Shown here piece after piece: positions 1 through 9,249 of a stretch of 64,000 nucleotides of DNA. The stretch is from contig JACKLL010000003.1 of assembly GCA_024235935.1 (NCBI GenBank), forward strand, positions 62,001 to 126,000, read 5' to 3'. The notes beneath the pieces are model-generated. The model saw only the letters and a list, made by a program, of their open reading frames with translations, was not told the DNA's origin and searched no databases. The stretch is from Rhodoferax sp. (GTDB lineage Bacteria > Pseudomonadota > Gammaproteobacteria > Burkholderiales > Burkholderiaceae_C). Position numbers and translations under genes: made by a program. Within the stretch, counting starts at the first letter, position 1. Each line of letters starts with the position of its first letter.

Positions 1-261
1 GCCCTGCGGGAACAGATGGCCGCTGGCCATGTCGTTGAGGTATTCGCAGATCACCACCGAATCCATCAGCGCCATGCCGTTGTCCAGCACCAGCGTCGGG
101 ATCTTGGACAAGGGGTTGTCCTGCATGAGTTCGGCATTGGGTTTGAGCATCACCGCCACCGAGCGGTGCAACTCCAGTTGGTCGAACACCCCCAGTTCGT
201 AGGCGCAGACCAGAACCTTGCGCACATAGGGCGACTTCGGAGACCAGTGCAGCTTCATCAT
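1..261 (-). CDS. Glutathione S-transferase family protein (N-terminal part, runs off the window)
   Basis: The first 87 codons of a minus-strand gene are present; the rest lies beyond the left edge. The protein opens with a thioredoxin-fold GST N-terminus: MKLHWSPKSPYVRKV, where a Ser/Pro-rich segment replaces the glutathione-activating residue region, followed by the cis-proline motif in SKIPTLV and the glutathione-contacting D-S pair in LMDSVVICEYL. This order is typical of soluble bacterial GSTs that use glutathione for conjugation, isomerisation or reductive steps. Two ATGs in tandem can serve as start; the first lies just after the stop of the upstream CoA transferase, so the two are probably co-transcribed. 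The specific substrate cannot be told from the fragment. Confidence 0.8.
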   Translation of the reverse strand, partial: MMKLHWSPKSPYVRKVLVCAYELGVFDQLELHRSVAVMLKPNAELMQDNPLSKIPTLVLDNGMALMDSVVICEYLNDMASGHLFPQG

Positions 262-263
262 GC

Positions 264-1486
264 TCAGATCGCTCCCTGTGCGCGCAGATCGGCGATATCG
301 GACGCCGCGTAACCGAGCTCGGCCAGGATGGCGTCACTGTGTTGTCCCAGCAAAGGCGGAGCCGACTGGGTTTGCAGCGGCGCATCGGCAAAGCGCATCG
401 GGCTGGCCAGCTGCGGCATGTCGACGCCGCTGGGGTGCGGCACATGGGTCAACATGCCGCGTGCCCGGACCTGCGGATCCTCGAACACCTCCGCCACTGA
501 ATTGATAGCGCCGCAGGCACGCCCACCACATCCAGCGCAGCGATCAGCTCGCGCGTCCAGCGCAGAAAGTCTTCGCGCAGCATGCCCGACAAGGTGCCGA
601 TATTGCGTACCCGCTGCGCATTGCTGGCGAAACGCGCGTCGGTGACCCATTCGGTACGGTTCAGTACCGAACACAGTTTGGCGAATTGCCCGTCATTGCC
701 CACCACCAGAATCACATCACCGTCAGCGCAGGCATACACGTCCTGCGGCTGGATGTTGGGGGTGCGCGTTGCCATTGCGTGCAGGCACCTTGCCGGACAC
801 CAGGTAGTTCATCGCCTGGTTGGACAAGGTTGCCACCTGCACGTCCAGCATGCCGATGTCGATGTTGTCACCGACGCCCGTTTCATTGCGCCGGGCCAGT
901 GCCGCCAGCACCGCGACCGTGGTGTACATGCCGGTCATCAGGTCGACGATAGGGATGCCCACCTTCTGCGGGCCGCCGCCGGGTTTTCCATCCTTCTCGC
1001 CAGTGACGCTCATCAGGCCGCCCATGGCCTGGATCAGGAAGTCGTAGGCCGGCTGGTCGCGCCGGGGGCCGGTCTGACCGAAGCCGGTGACCGAACAGTA
1101 GATCAGGCGCGGGTTGATCTTGCGCAGGATGCCTCGTCGAGTCCGTAGCGCCCCAGCGTGCCGGCCTTTGTAGTTCTCCAGCACGATGTCGCTCTTCATG
1201 GCCAGTTCGCGCACGATGCGCTGGCCTTCGGGTTTGTCCAGGCTGACGGTGATCGAGCGCTTGCCGCGGTTGACCGCCAGGTAATACCCGGCCTCCCGGG
1301 TGTCCTGTCCACGCGCATCCTTGAGGAAGGTGGCCCCAGGACCGGGTATCGTCGCCCGCGCCAGGGCGCTCCACCTGATCACTTCGGCCCCAGATCAGCC
1401 AGGATCTGGCTGGCCCAGGGGCAGCCAGAATGCGGCTGAGGTCGAGCACCTTGACATGCGAAAGTGGTCCGGTCTTTTTGGGTCAT
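264..1486 (-). CDS. Family III CoA transferase (CaiB/BaiF), frameshifted
   Basis: Class III CoA transferases move CoA between carboxylic acids through an enzyme-bound aspartyl-CoA thioester. Recognisable pieces in successive frames are: VLDLSRILAAP at the start, RPGAGDDTRSWG, DKPEGQRIVRELAMKSDIVLENYK, NPRLIYCSVTGFGQTGP, YDFLIQAMGGLMSVTG, then the central NIDIGMLDVQVATLSNQAMNYL, and the C-terminal EVFEDPQVRARGM and PLLGQHSDAILAELGY. The order and total length (about 407 codons) fit the family. The reading frame is broken several times, for example an extra base in a C run near 757, a lost T near 527, and several lost bases between 1385 and 1480. The intact frame probably began at the ATG at 1486, which needs one extra base in the following C/A run. 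The physiological acid is unknown; GST, hydrolase and acyl-CoA dehydrogenase neighbours point to acyl-CoA catabolism. Confidence 0.75.
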
Positions 1487-1722
1487 GGCTGGCTAGCTGT
1501 CATTTGATTTCTGGGAAATGGCTCCACGGCCTACTGTATGCGGCCTCGTCTCCACATGCCAAGCGTCGGCCCTGCAATGCTGGGATGCTGATAAACACAT
1601 ACCTGGCAGCCGGACATTCTCGCCGCTGGCGTCAACCCAGATCTGCCGTTTCCGGCATGCCACGCAGATCCGGCAATACCCAGAATGCGCTCGCACCATT
1701 GCAAGCCGCTGGAACCTCCACC

Positions 1723-2548
1723 ATGGATCGCGTGATTCCGACCCCGTCCGCATCATCGCTACTGCCTGCCGGCCGGCATGTCGTTCTGCCCGGTGTGCGC
1801 CTGTGGTTTCTGGACACCGGCGGTGACGGCACCCGCTGCTGCTGCTGCACGCCAATACCGGAACCTCCGCCGCCTGGGCTCTGCAGTTCCAGGCCTTTGC
1901 CGATGCCGGCTATCGCGTCATTGCCTTTGATCGGCGGGGCTGGGGACGCAGCCATGCCGATCCCGCGACCGGCGCACAACCTGGCTCGATCGCCGAGGAC
2001 CTGGAGGCCCTCGCCCAGGCACTGCAACTCGAGCGCTTCATGCTGCTGGGCATTGCTGGCGGCGGATTTGCCGCGCTGGACTACGCAGCATGGAAGCCGC
2101 AGCGGCTGATCAAGCTCGTGGTCGCCGGCAGCAACGGGCAGTTCACCGATGCGCTGATGCAGGATTTTTTATGCTCGTATCGCCGTGCTGGACTGACGGG
2201 TCGCGCCGAGGTTCGGCCCCTACCTGGAGGTCGGCGTGGCCTATCGCGCCGAGGATCCCGAGGGCTTCCAGCGCTTCATCGCCATGGAGCACCAGGCCTG
2301 GCAGACCGGCGCACCGGCCCAGCCGATGCGCACACCGAACACCCTGGCCAAGATCGCAGGCATCCCGGTGCCGACCCTGGTGCTCATGGGGGGCGCTGAC
2401 CTGCTCGCACCGCCGGCACTGATGCGCACCTGGGCCAGCCACCTGCCGCAGGTCCGGTTCGCCGAGATCGGCGATGCGGGCCACTCGATCAACTGGGAGC
2501 GGCTGGCACCATTCAATGCCCGGGTGCTCGAGTTCTGCGCAAGGCTGA
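1723..2548 (+). CDS. Alpha/beta-hydrolase fold protein, frameshifted
   Basis: Divergent from the CoA transferase. Pieces read in changing frames as an alpha/beta hydrolase: GVRLWFLDTGGDGT, a lost C near 1832, then GYRVIAFDRRGWGRS (oxyanion-side strand and RRGWGRS turn), ERFMLLGIAGGGFAALDYA (nucleophile elbow), then PTLVLMGGADLLAPPALM (acid strand) and IGDAGHSINWERLAPF (catalytic His). The elbow is G-I-A-G-G, so the usual serine is alanine. Frame breaks sit near 1832, near 2170 (an extra T in a T run, followed by an in-frame TGA) and near 2535. The true stop is uncertain; the TGA at 2546 is the closest one that gives a family-typical ending. No substrate can be assigned. It lies 40 bp ahead of a Bug receptor gene and probably shares its transcript. 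Confidence 0.6.
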
Positions 2549-2590
2549 CGCCGCCACCATCCCACCACGACACCCGAGGAGACACCCACC

Positions 2591-3583
2591 ATGCCCCGCT
2601 TCTGCCCACGCCATCCATCGGCGCACCCTGCTTGGCCGCCTCGCACCGGCAGGGACTGCTCGCGGCCACCCTGCCTGCCTGGGCCCAGGGCAGCGCCGTC
2701 ACCCGGCTTGTCGTCCCCTTCACGCCCGGCGCCTCCAACGACGTGATCGGGCGCATGGTGGCAGAGGCTGTCGCCCGCAAGTCCGGGCAGACCTGGATCG
2801 TCGAGAACAAGCCCGGCGCCGGATCCATGCTGGGCGCCGATGCGGTGGCCAAGGCAGCGCCTGACGGCCGTACGCTGCTGCTGTGCGCGTCCGCGAACAT
2901 GGGCATCCTGCCGGCAATCCAGAAAACGATGCGCTATGCAGTCGAGCGCGACTTCACGTTTCTGGCCCGCATCGCCAGCAGCCCGTTCGCGCTGGCGGTC
3001 AACGCGCAGTTTCCGGCCACCAGCTTTGCCGACTTTGTCCGCCTGGGCCAGGCCAGCCAGGGGCAGTGCGCATCGGCTCGGCCGGTGTCGGATCGCTGGA
3101 CTACATGGGCACCGCCATGCTGCAGGCGCAGTTGGGACTCGCGCTGAACGTCATCCCGTACAAGGGCATGGCACCGGTATTGAACGATCTGCGCGCCGGT
3201 CACATCGATGCCTGCATCGTCAGCCCACCCACCGTTCGCCCCCATGGTGCTGGACGGCAAGGTCCGGTACTGGCCGTGCTGGACGCGCAGCGCAGTGCAT
3301 TGCTTCCCGACGTGCCATCCGCAAAGGAACTCGGTCACCCGGCCCTGATGGTCGGCAATGGTGGGGCATTGCCGGTCCCGCAAAATGGATCCGGCCGTCG
3401 TCGCGTCCTTGCGCCAGGCACTGATGCAGGTGCTGTCGGACCCCTTCGTTTCTGTCCGCACTGCAAGAGAAGGGATTCGATCCTGCGGTGCTTGCCGGCG
3501 ATGCATTCACCCAATTCGTGCACGCGGACCTGAAGAACTGGAAGGCGGTGGCCGTGCAGGCCAGGGTCAGCATCGACGAATGA
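2591..3583 (+). CDS. Bug/TctC-family periplasmic substrate-binding protein, frameshifted
   Basis: Bug receptors are periplasmic binding proteins for carboxylates and related small molecules, often encoded without their transporter. Family marks seen here: RLVVPFTPGASNDVIGRM near the N-terminus, SGQTWIVENKPGAGSMLGADAVAKAAPDG split over adjacent blocks, VIPYKGMAPVLNDLRAGHIDA, and LPDVPSAKELG. A good ribosome-binding site (GAGGAGA) precedes the ATG at 2591. Frame breaks occur near 2640, near 3065 (lost G), near 3245 (extra C), near 3365 and 3385 (lost T, lost A) and near 3447 (extra C). Without them the product is about 330 residues, normal for the family. An apparent open frame joining the hydrolase to this gene is created by these errors and is not a real fusion. 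Confidence 0.7.
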
Positions 3584-3633
3584 GCCCCACAGCAACGGCC
3601 GTGGAACGGCCTGCCGCCTGCTTGCGCCGAAAC

Positions 3634-3662
3634 GATACGACCCGCTCGCGGCGGGTCGTATC
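3634..3662. terminator. Hairpin between convergent genes
   Basis: A perfect 12-bp inverted repeat, GATACGACCCGC and GCGGGTCGTATC, with a 5-base loop, sits between the 3' ends of the Bug gene (plus) and the acyl-CoA dehydrogenase gene (minus). No long T run follows on either side, so it is a bidirectional terminator by position and strength rather than by a full intrinsic-terminator signature. Confidence 0.65.
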
Positions 3663-3716
3663 CATGGGCAAGGCGCCCGGGCCATGCGGCACGGCGCAAG
3701 TGCGTGTCGATGCCGA

Positions 3717-4951
3717 TCAGGCCTTCTTGACGGCCGCCCGCTTGCCCAGTTCGATCTTGGCGATGGCATTGCGGTGCACTTCGTCCGGACCGTCGACGAT
3801 ACGCACCGTACGCTGGTGGGCATAGGCCTCGGCCAGCCAGAAGTCCTGGCTGATACCGGCCGCGCCATGGGCCTGGATCGCCCAGTCCACCACCTTGCAC
3901 GACATGTTGGGGGCCACCACCTTGATCATTGCGATCTCGGCGCGCGCCGCCTTGTTACCGGCGGTATCCATGCGGTGTGCCGCATTGAGCGTGAGCAGCC
4001 GGGCCTGGTCGATCATGCAGCGAGACTCGGCAATGCGTTCGTGCCAGACCGACTGCTCGGCCAGCGGTTTGCCGAACGCGACCCGCGCCTGCAGGCGGTC
4101 GACCATCATCTCCAGCGCACGCTCGGCCGCGCCGATGGAACGCATGCAGTGGTGGATACGTCCAGGGCCGAGCCGGCCTTGCGCAATCTCGAAACCACGG
4201 CCTTCACCGAGCAGGATGTTGGCCACCGGCACGCGCACGTTCTCGAGCACCACTTCCATGTGGCCATGCGGTGCGTCGTCGTAGCCGAACACGGTCAACA
4301 GGCGCAGCACCGTGACGCCCGGCGTGGCGCGCGGCACCAGCACCATGGACTGCTGCTGGTGGCGTGCTGCGTCCGGGTCGGTCTTGCCCATCACGATGAA
4401 GATGGCGCAATTCGGATTGCCGGCGCCCGACGAGAACCACTTGCGCCCGTTGATGACATAGTGGTCGCCATCACGGATGATGCTGCACTGGATATTGGTC
4501 GCATCCGAAGACGCCACGGCAGGCTCGGTCATCAGGAACGCGGAACGGATCTTGCCGTCGAGCAGGGGTTCCAGCCACTCCTCCTTCTGCGCGTCGGTGG
4601 CGTAGCGCTCCAGCGTCTCCATGTTGCCGGTGTCGGGGGCGGAGCAGTTGAATACCTCGCCCGACCAGCTGACACGCCCCATGACCTCGCACAGCGGTGC
4701 GTAGTCGAGGTTGGAGATGCCGCCCCTGGCCCCTTGTAGGGATGGGGCAGAAACATGTTCCACAGGCCGGCCTTGCGCGCCACGCCCTTGAGCTCTTTCG
4801 ATCAACTTGAGAGGTTGCCAGACGTCGCCGGCACGGCGGTTCTGCGCCAGTTCGTGGTGGTAGCGCTCTTCGTTCGGATAGATGTGTTCGTCGAAGAAGG
4901 CGTTCAGCCGCGCCATCAGGTCGCGCGTCTTGGGGAGTATTCAGTGAACAT
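3717..4951 (-). CDS. Acyl-CoA dehydrogenase family protein, frameshifted near the 5' end
   Basis: FAD-dependent acyl-CoA dehydrogenase of the longer (about 410 residue) ACAD10/11-like kind, oxidising an acyl-CoA to the 2-enoyl-CoA. Visible blocks: NLDYAPLCEVMGRVSW, APDTGNMETLERY, FLMTEPAVASSDATNIQ (the FAD/substrate-contact strand), DHYVINGRKWFSSGA, GRGFEIAQGRLGPGRIHHCMR, FGKPLAEQSVWHERIAESR and the C-terminal QAHGAAGISQDFWLAEAYA with RTVRIVDGPDEVH. Two compensating indels near 4795 (extra A) and 4727 (lost G) garble about 20 residues. One lost C near 4935 separates the ATG at 4951 (MFTEYSP) from the rest. Followed upstream by a Bug receptor and an enoyl-CoA hydratase on the same strand, suggesting one beta-oxidation-like degradation unit. 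Confidence 0.85.
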
Positions 4952-5081
4952 GGGCGTCTCGGTTATGGCAACGGATAGACTGCCACACGCGGTACGCGGG
5001 CAGAACCCAATTAAACCGCCGACGATGGGCTGGCGCAGTCGCCAGCGCGACGGACCGACCGGCGGTCCGCCGTGGGCAGGA

Positions 5082-6068
5082 TCAGTCCGCCTGGACGCCG
5101 GCGCGCTTGACCACCGCCGCCCATTTCGCCTTGTCGGTGCGGATCAGTGCGGCCAGGTCCTCCGGGCCACCGCCGAGCGCCTCGATGCCGCCGTCGGCCA
5201 TCTGCTTGATGACGTCCGGGGAGGCCATCACGGCATTGATCTCGCGCTGCAGCAAGGCCACCACGTCCTTGGGCGTTCCGGCCGGAGCCAATACACCCAG
5301 CCACAGGCTGACGTCGTAATTGGACATGCCGGGCGTGGCCGCAATCGGCGGGACACCGGGCAAGGCCGGCGACGCCTTGCGTCCGGTCACGCCGAGCGCC
5401 TTGATGCGACCGGTCTTGACATGCTCGACAAAATTGGAAGCGGTGTCGAACATCATCGAAATGCGACCGCCGAAGAAGTCGTTCTTGGCCGGTGCGCTGC
5501 CCTTGTACGGCACATGCAGCATGTCGACATCGGCCAGGCTCTTGAACAGCTCGCCCGACAGATGGCTGGTCGTGCCGTTGCCAGCCGATGCAAACGTCAG
5601 CTCGCCCGGGCGCTTCTTCGCCAGCGCAATGAGTTCGGCCACCGACGACACGCCCAGATTGGGCTGCACAACCAGCGCATTCGACGTGCTGTGCGTCGGC
5701 GCAATGGGCGCAAAACTGGTCACCGGGTCGTAGCGCAGCGACTTGTAGATGCTCGGATTGATGGTCAGCAGGCCCATGGTCGAGAACAGCAGCGTGTAGC
5801 CATCGGCCGGCGCAGTGGCAACGGCTTCGGCAGCCACGGCGCCACCCGCGCCGCCACGGTTGTCGATGACCACGCTCTGGCCGAGTCGCTCACCGAGCTT
5901 CTGTCCCAGGCTGCGTGCCATGAAATCGGTGGCGCCGCCGGCCGGGAACGGAACGACGAGCCGAATGGGTTTGTCCGGGAAAGCGGCAGCCCGTACGGGT
6001 GTTGCGGCGGCAAGGCCGAGGGATGCTGCCGCGAGCAGCATGGCGCGGCGGTTCGGGTGTTGGATCAT
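5082..6068 (-). CDS. Bug/TctC-family periplasmic substrate-binding protein
   Basis: Intact 328-residue receptor. A Sec-type signal peptide is visible (RRAMLLAAASLGLAAATPVRAAA), then the family core: FPDKPIRLVVPFPAGGATD, the second-strand pattern VVIDNRGGAGG, ADGYTLLFSTMG, LTFASAGNGTTSHLSGELFK, MLHVPYKGSAPAKND and GVLAPAGTPKDVVALLQ. I chose the ATG at 6068 because GAGGAGC stands directly upstream; a TTG 12 bases earlier would start inside that ribosome-binding site. The gene starts 8 bases after the enoyl-CoA hydratase stop, so both are on one transcript. No TctA/TctB membrane components are in the window, so its role may be sensing or feeding a distant permease. Ligand unknown, probably the carboxylate degraded by the neighbouring CoA-dependent enzymes. 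Confidence 0.9.
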   Translation of the reverse strand: MIQHPNRRAMLLAAASLGLAAATPVRAAAFPDKPIRLVVPFPAGGATDFMARSLGQKLGERLGQSVVIDNRGGAGGAVAAEAVATAPADGYTLLFSTMGLLTINPSIYKSLRYDPVTSFAPIAPTHSTSNALVVQPNLGVSSVAELIALAKKRPGELTFASAGNGTTSHLSGELFKSLADVDMLHVPYKGSAPAKNDFFGGRISMMFDTASNFVEHVKTGRIKALGVTGRKASPALPGVPPIAATPGMSNYDVSLWLGVLAPAGTPKDVVALLQREINAVMASPDVIKQMADGGIEALGGGPEDLAALIRTDKAKWAAVVKRAGVQAD

Positions 6069-6076
6069 GGTGCTCC

Positions 6077-6853
6077 TCAATGACCGGTGAAAATAGGCGC
6101 CCGCTTCTCCTTGAATGCGAGCTGCGCTTCCTTGGCGTCATCGGTCTTGCTGATGATCCCCGTCATGTCCTGCTCGTAGCGATAGCCGTCGCGCAGGCTC
6201 ATGTCTTCGATGACGTTGAGGGTATGTTTGCCCATGCGGGTCGAGACCGGACTCTTGGATGCGATCGTCGTCGCGATTTCCAGCGCGGTCGCCATCAGTT
6301 CTTCGGGGGCGACACAGGCCTCGACGATGCCCAGGCGCAGCAGTTCCTCGCCGCCGACACGGTAGCCGGTCAGCGCCATGCGCCGCAGCCGCGAGTGGCT
6401 GAACAGCCGCATCGCGTGGCGGCATCCGCCCAGCAGGCCGACGTCGACCTCGGGCAGGCCGAGCGAGGCCTTGTGCGACGCGACCAGGATGTCGGACGAA
6501 GCCACCATCGCCACGCCCGAACCCAGCGCAGCGCCGTTGATCGCCACCACCACTGGCTTGGCACATTCGCGGATGGCGTGGAAGCACTCCCGCGTGCGCC
6601 GCGAATGGGCAACCAGATCACCCGGGCCCTTGATGACCTCGGACCGACCCTTGAGGTCTGCACCGGCGCAGAACACCTTGCCGGCACCGGTCAGAATGAC
6701 GGCGCGCACGTCGTCCGTCTCGGAAATGCGATCCAGTGCCGCGGTGAGTTCGTCGTTCAGAATGCGTGTCAACGCATTGACGGGCGGCGCATTCATCGTC
6801 AGCGTGGCGACGTGGTTCTCGATGGATACCTGGAGTTGCTGGAAGTCGTTCAT
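6077..6853 (-). CDS. Enoyl-CoA hydratase/isomerase family protein
   Basis: Crotonase-fold protein of 258 residues, the usual length. It carries the two oxyanion-hole segments, VFCAGADLKG and INGAALGSGVAMVASSDILVAS, and the active-site block SLGLPEVDVGLLGGCRHAMRLF. The first glutamate position of classical hydratases (in the SSDILVAS region) is not a clear Glu, while the LPE glutamate is present, so hydratase versus isomerase or hydrolase activity cannot be settled. The C-terminal KEAQLAFKEKRAPIFTGH is the normal crotonase tail. It is first in a minus-strand unit with a Bug receptor and probably the acyl-CoA dehydrogenase, consistent with hydration of the enoyl-CoA made by that enzyme. Confidence 0.9.
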   Translation of the reverse strand: MNDFQQLQVSIENHVATLTMNAPPVNALTRILNDELTAALDRISETDDVRAVILTGAGKVFCAGADLKGRSEVIKGPGDLVAHSRRTRECFHAIRECAKPVVVAINGAALGSGVAMVASSDILVASHKASLGLPEVDVGLLGGCRHAMRLFSHSRLRRMALTGYRVGGEELLRLGIVEACVAPEELMATALEIATTIASKSPVSTRMGKHTLNVIEDMSLRDGYRYEQDMTGIISKTDDAKEAQLAFKEKRAPIFTGH

Positions 6854-6991
6854 GGTGGGGATACCCGGTGGGACAGTGGCGGCATATGAAGCCCACCAGT
6901 CTAGCGACCCGGCCTGTGGGCGCCTACCAGGGTCGCTGCAAGACTGCTATGCCCCCAGCCGCAAGACCCTGGGGAAAACCCTCACAGACGG

Positions 6992-7813
6992 TCAGCCGCC
7001 GTCGACGTCCGGCGCATGCGCGCGTACCCACGCGACGATAGCCTCAGCCACCTGCGCCGGACGTTCGGGAACCATGGCATGGCTGGCGCCGTCGATGACG
7101 CGCACCGTGACCTTGGCACCCAGCACATCGCGCAATTCGTTGCGGGTGGACGCCGGCCGCCAGGGATCGGCTGCGCCCTGCAGGTCCAGGACCGGCGCGT
7201 GGCTCACGGGCCACCAGGCATCCTTGGCCGGGCTCGCCGTGGCCCGTCGATAGTCGGCACGCAATTCCGGGTACCAGCCGTGCAGCCACGCCGAGGCATC
7301 GTTGCCAGGTGCGAAGAACGCCTTCTGCAGGTGGAACAGGCGCTGTGCCGTGTCGCCCTGCGTGTCGGATGCGATGGCCAGCGAATCGGCCAGACCCAGC
7401 GGAAAAACCCGCGCCGCGCCGGCAAGCACCACCACGCCACGCACCCGCTGCGGATGCAGCAGGTCCAGCACCCGCGCGACGAAGTGGCCAAACGCATGGC
7501 CCACGATAAATGCGGCACCGCCGCCAAGCCGCTCTATCGTGGTGGCCACGTCCTGCGCCAGCACGCCCAGGCTGAGCGTCTCCATCGGACCCCGGCTGCG
7601 GCCCATTCCGCGCGGCTGGGGACGCAGCACGCAATAGCCTGCGGCGGCGATGCGTTCTGCCAGTTCGTCGAAGTCGAGTGAATCCCGCCCCGACGACGGC
7701 AACAGCACCACCGCCGGCCCGCTGCCATCGATCAGCACATCGATCTGTACCGGCCCGTCATCGAGCAGCACGCGCCGACGCGCGCCGCAAGCCTGCGTGG
7801 GGTCGCCGCTCAT
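6992..7813 (-). CDS. Alpha/beta-hydrolase fold protein with Ala at the nucleophile position
   Basis: Intact 273-residue alpha/beta hydrolase. GPAVVLLPSSGRDSLDF is the HGxP-like loop, GYCVLRPQPRGMGRS the next strand-turn, AAFIVGHAFGHFVARV the nucleophile elbow, PVLDLQGAADPWRP the acid strand and VIDGASHAMVPERP the catalytic-His loop. The elbow is G-H-A107-F-G: the serine of the triad is alanine, while Asp and His positions look normal. The ATG at 7813 overlaps the stop of the preceding Bug gene by one base (TGATG), so translation is coupled and the longer in-frame start is rejected. Either a non-hydrolytic member or an enzyme using another mechanism; substrate unknown. Confidence 0.85.
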   Translation of the reverse strand: MSGDPTQACGARRRVLLDDGPVQIDVLIDGSGPAVVLLPSSGRDSLDFDELAERIAAAGYCVLRPQPRGMGRSRGPMETLSLGVLAQDVATTIERLGGGAAFIVGHAFGHFVARVLDLLHPQRVRGVVVLAGAARVFPLGLADSLAIASDTQGDTAQRLFHLQKAFFAPGNDASAWLHGWYPELRADYRRATASPAKDAWWPVSHAPVLDLQGAADPWRPASTRNELRDVLGAKVTVRVIDGASHAMVPERPAQVAEAIVAWVRAHAPDVDGG

Positions 7814-8787
7814 CAGTCGATATGCACGCCCGCGCTCTTGACGATGGCCGCCCATTTGGGCAACTCGCTGCGGATCAGGCTGGTGAACTCTTCACGGCTG
7901 CCGAATGCCGGCTCGATGCCGAGTGCGGACAGTTGCTGGCGCAGCGCCGGCGTCGCCATGGCACGCCCCAGCGCGGTGTGCAGGGTCGTGAGCACCGGCA
8001 CCGGTGTGCCGGCCGGCGCGAACAGGCCGAGCCAGTTCGACACGTCATAGCCCTTGAGTCCCGCTTCGTCGATGGCGGGCACGTTGGGCAAGGCCTTCAG
8101 GCGCCCCTTCGACGTCACGCCCAGCGCATGGACCTTGCCCGAACGGATATGGTCTTCGTACACCGTGTAGGAATCGAAGGTCATGTCGATCCGGCCCGCC
8201 AGCACGTCCACCAGCAGCGGCGCGCTGCCTTTGTAGGGCACATGCAGCATGTCGACACCGGCCATGGACTCGAAGAGCGCTCCCGACAGGTGGCTGGAGC
8301 TGCCGTTGCCGGCCGAGCCATAGGTCAGACTGCCCGGCCTGGCCTTCGCCAGCGCCACCAGTTCGGCAATCGAGCGCGCTTTCACCGACGGACCGACCAC
8401 CAGCACCCGGGGTGTCACGTGCGTCAGGCTGATGGCCTCGAAATCCTTCAATGGGTCATAGCGCAGCTTGGGGTACAGCGCCGGGTTGATGGCATGCGTG
8501 CCCATGGTGCCGAAGAACAGCGTATAGCCGTCCGGCGCCGACTTCGCGGCAGCCTCCGCAGCGGTGGAGCCGCCGGCGCCACCCCGGTTGTCGATGACGA
8601 CCTGCTGTCCCAGTTCTTCCGAAAGGCGCAAGGCCATGCCCCGGGCCATCAGGTCGGCAGCGCCACCGGCCGGGAACGGCACGATCATGCGCAGGGGTTT
8701 TTCCGGGAATGCAGCCAGCGCGACGCTGGAAACGGCGCCCAGCAGCAGCGCCAACAGCACCGGAACGATTCGGCGATTCATGGTCAT
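7813..8787 (-). CDS. Bug/TctC-family periplasmic substrate-binding protein
   Basis: Receptor of 324 residues. MTMNRRIVPVLLALLLGAV with a following SSVALA is a clear signal peptide. Core motifs: FPEKPLRMIVPFPAGGAADL, QVVIDNRGGAGGSTAAEAA, DGYTLFFGTMGTHAINP, SLTYGSAGNGSSSHLSG, MLHVPYKGSAPLLVD and LFAPAGTPVPVLTTL. It is strikingly similar in motif wording to the receptor at 5082-6068, so the two look like paralogues. A longer open frame exists, but the ATG at 8787 is preceded by GAGGGAGACAGGT, a good ribosome-binding site. It heads a two-gene unit with the Ser-less hydrolase. Ligand unknown. Confidence 0.9.
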   Translation of the reverse strand: MTMNRRIVPVLLALLLGAVSSVALAAFPEKPLRMIVPFPAGGAADLMARGMALRLSEELGQQVVIDNRGGAGGSTAAEAAAKSAPDGYTLFFGTMGTHAINPALYPKLRYDPLKDFEAISLTHVTPRVLVVGPSVKARSIAELVALAKARPGSLTYGSAGNGSSSHLSGALFESMAGVDMLHVPYKGSAPLLVDVLAGRIDMTFDSYTVYEDHIRSGKVHALGVTSKGRLKALPNVPAIDEAGLKGYDVSNWLGLFAPAGTPVPVLTTLHTALGRAMATPALRQQLSALGIEPAFGSREEFTSLIRSELPKWAAIVKSAGVHID

Positions 8788-9249
8788 ACCTGTCTCCCTC
8801 TTTGGAATCCTGCCGGCACGGAACTCGACTGCCGCAGTCCGGGGTGCAGGCTGCACGCCGTACTTGCCGGGGACGCCAGACTATAGGGACGTCGGCGCCG
8901 CGATCACTGCCCAATAGCGCAATTCTGCTGTGCCGCACGCGTCATACCGGATGCCCCGCCATGCGTGCGGGCTCCGGCGAGCTGACCGGTGCAACAAGGC
9001 GACAGATCGCCGCACGTGGCCCGCCAGGCGCGGGCCCATGGCGGCGCGATGCATACCAGCTTTGCAGCCATGGCGGTATCGAAGCCGTCCAGCCCTGCCT
9101 AGACTGGCGCCCATGCATGCCCCATCCAATGGCCTCTTGACGGCCCCGATCACGGTGCCATCCTGCCGCGGCTTGGCCATGGCCCATGGCAGCGGCCATG
9201 CCGAAGCGGCGCCCGGACACCCTCGCCGCTGCTGCAAGCGCGTGCCGGC
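8788..9249. other. Intergenic region between divergent genes
   Basis: A 462-base gap between the Bug gene (minus) and the MaoC-like gene (plus). It must hold both promoters. Short GCCATGGC-type palindromic clusters occur near 9170-9205, but I see no convincing gene, operator or RNA in it; open frames here are high-GC shadows. Confidence 0.5.

Noticed and set aside
2165..2230. In-frame TGA in the first hydrolase as a possible selenocysteine codon
   Set aside because: It falls in a stretch with an extra T in a T run and no SECIS-like hairpin was seen; a frameshift explains it better.
2236..3147. Apparent fusion of the alpha/beta hydrolase with the Bug receptor
   Set aside because: The frame joins the two only because of indels; a strong ribosome-binding site and start lie at the Bug N-terminus, and a fused hydrolase-receptor has no known precedent.
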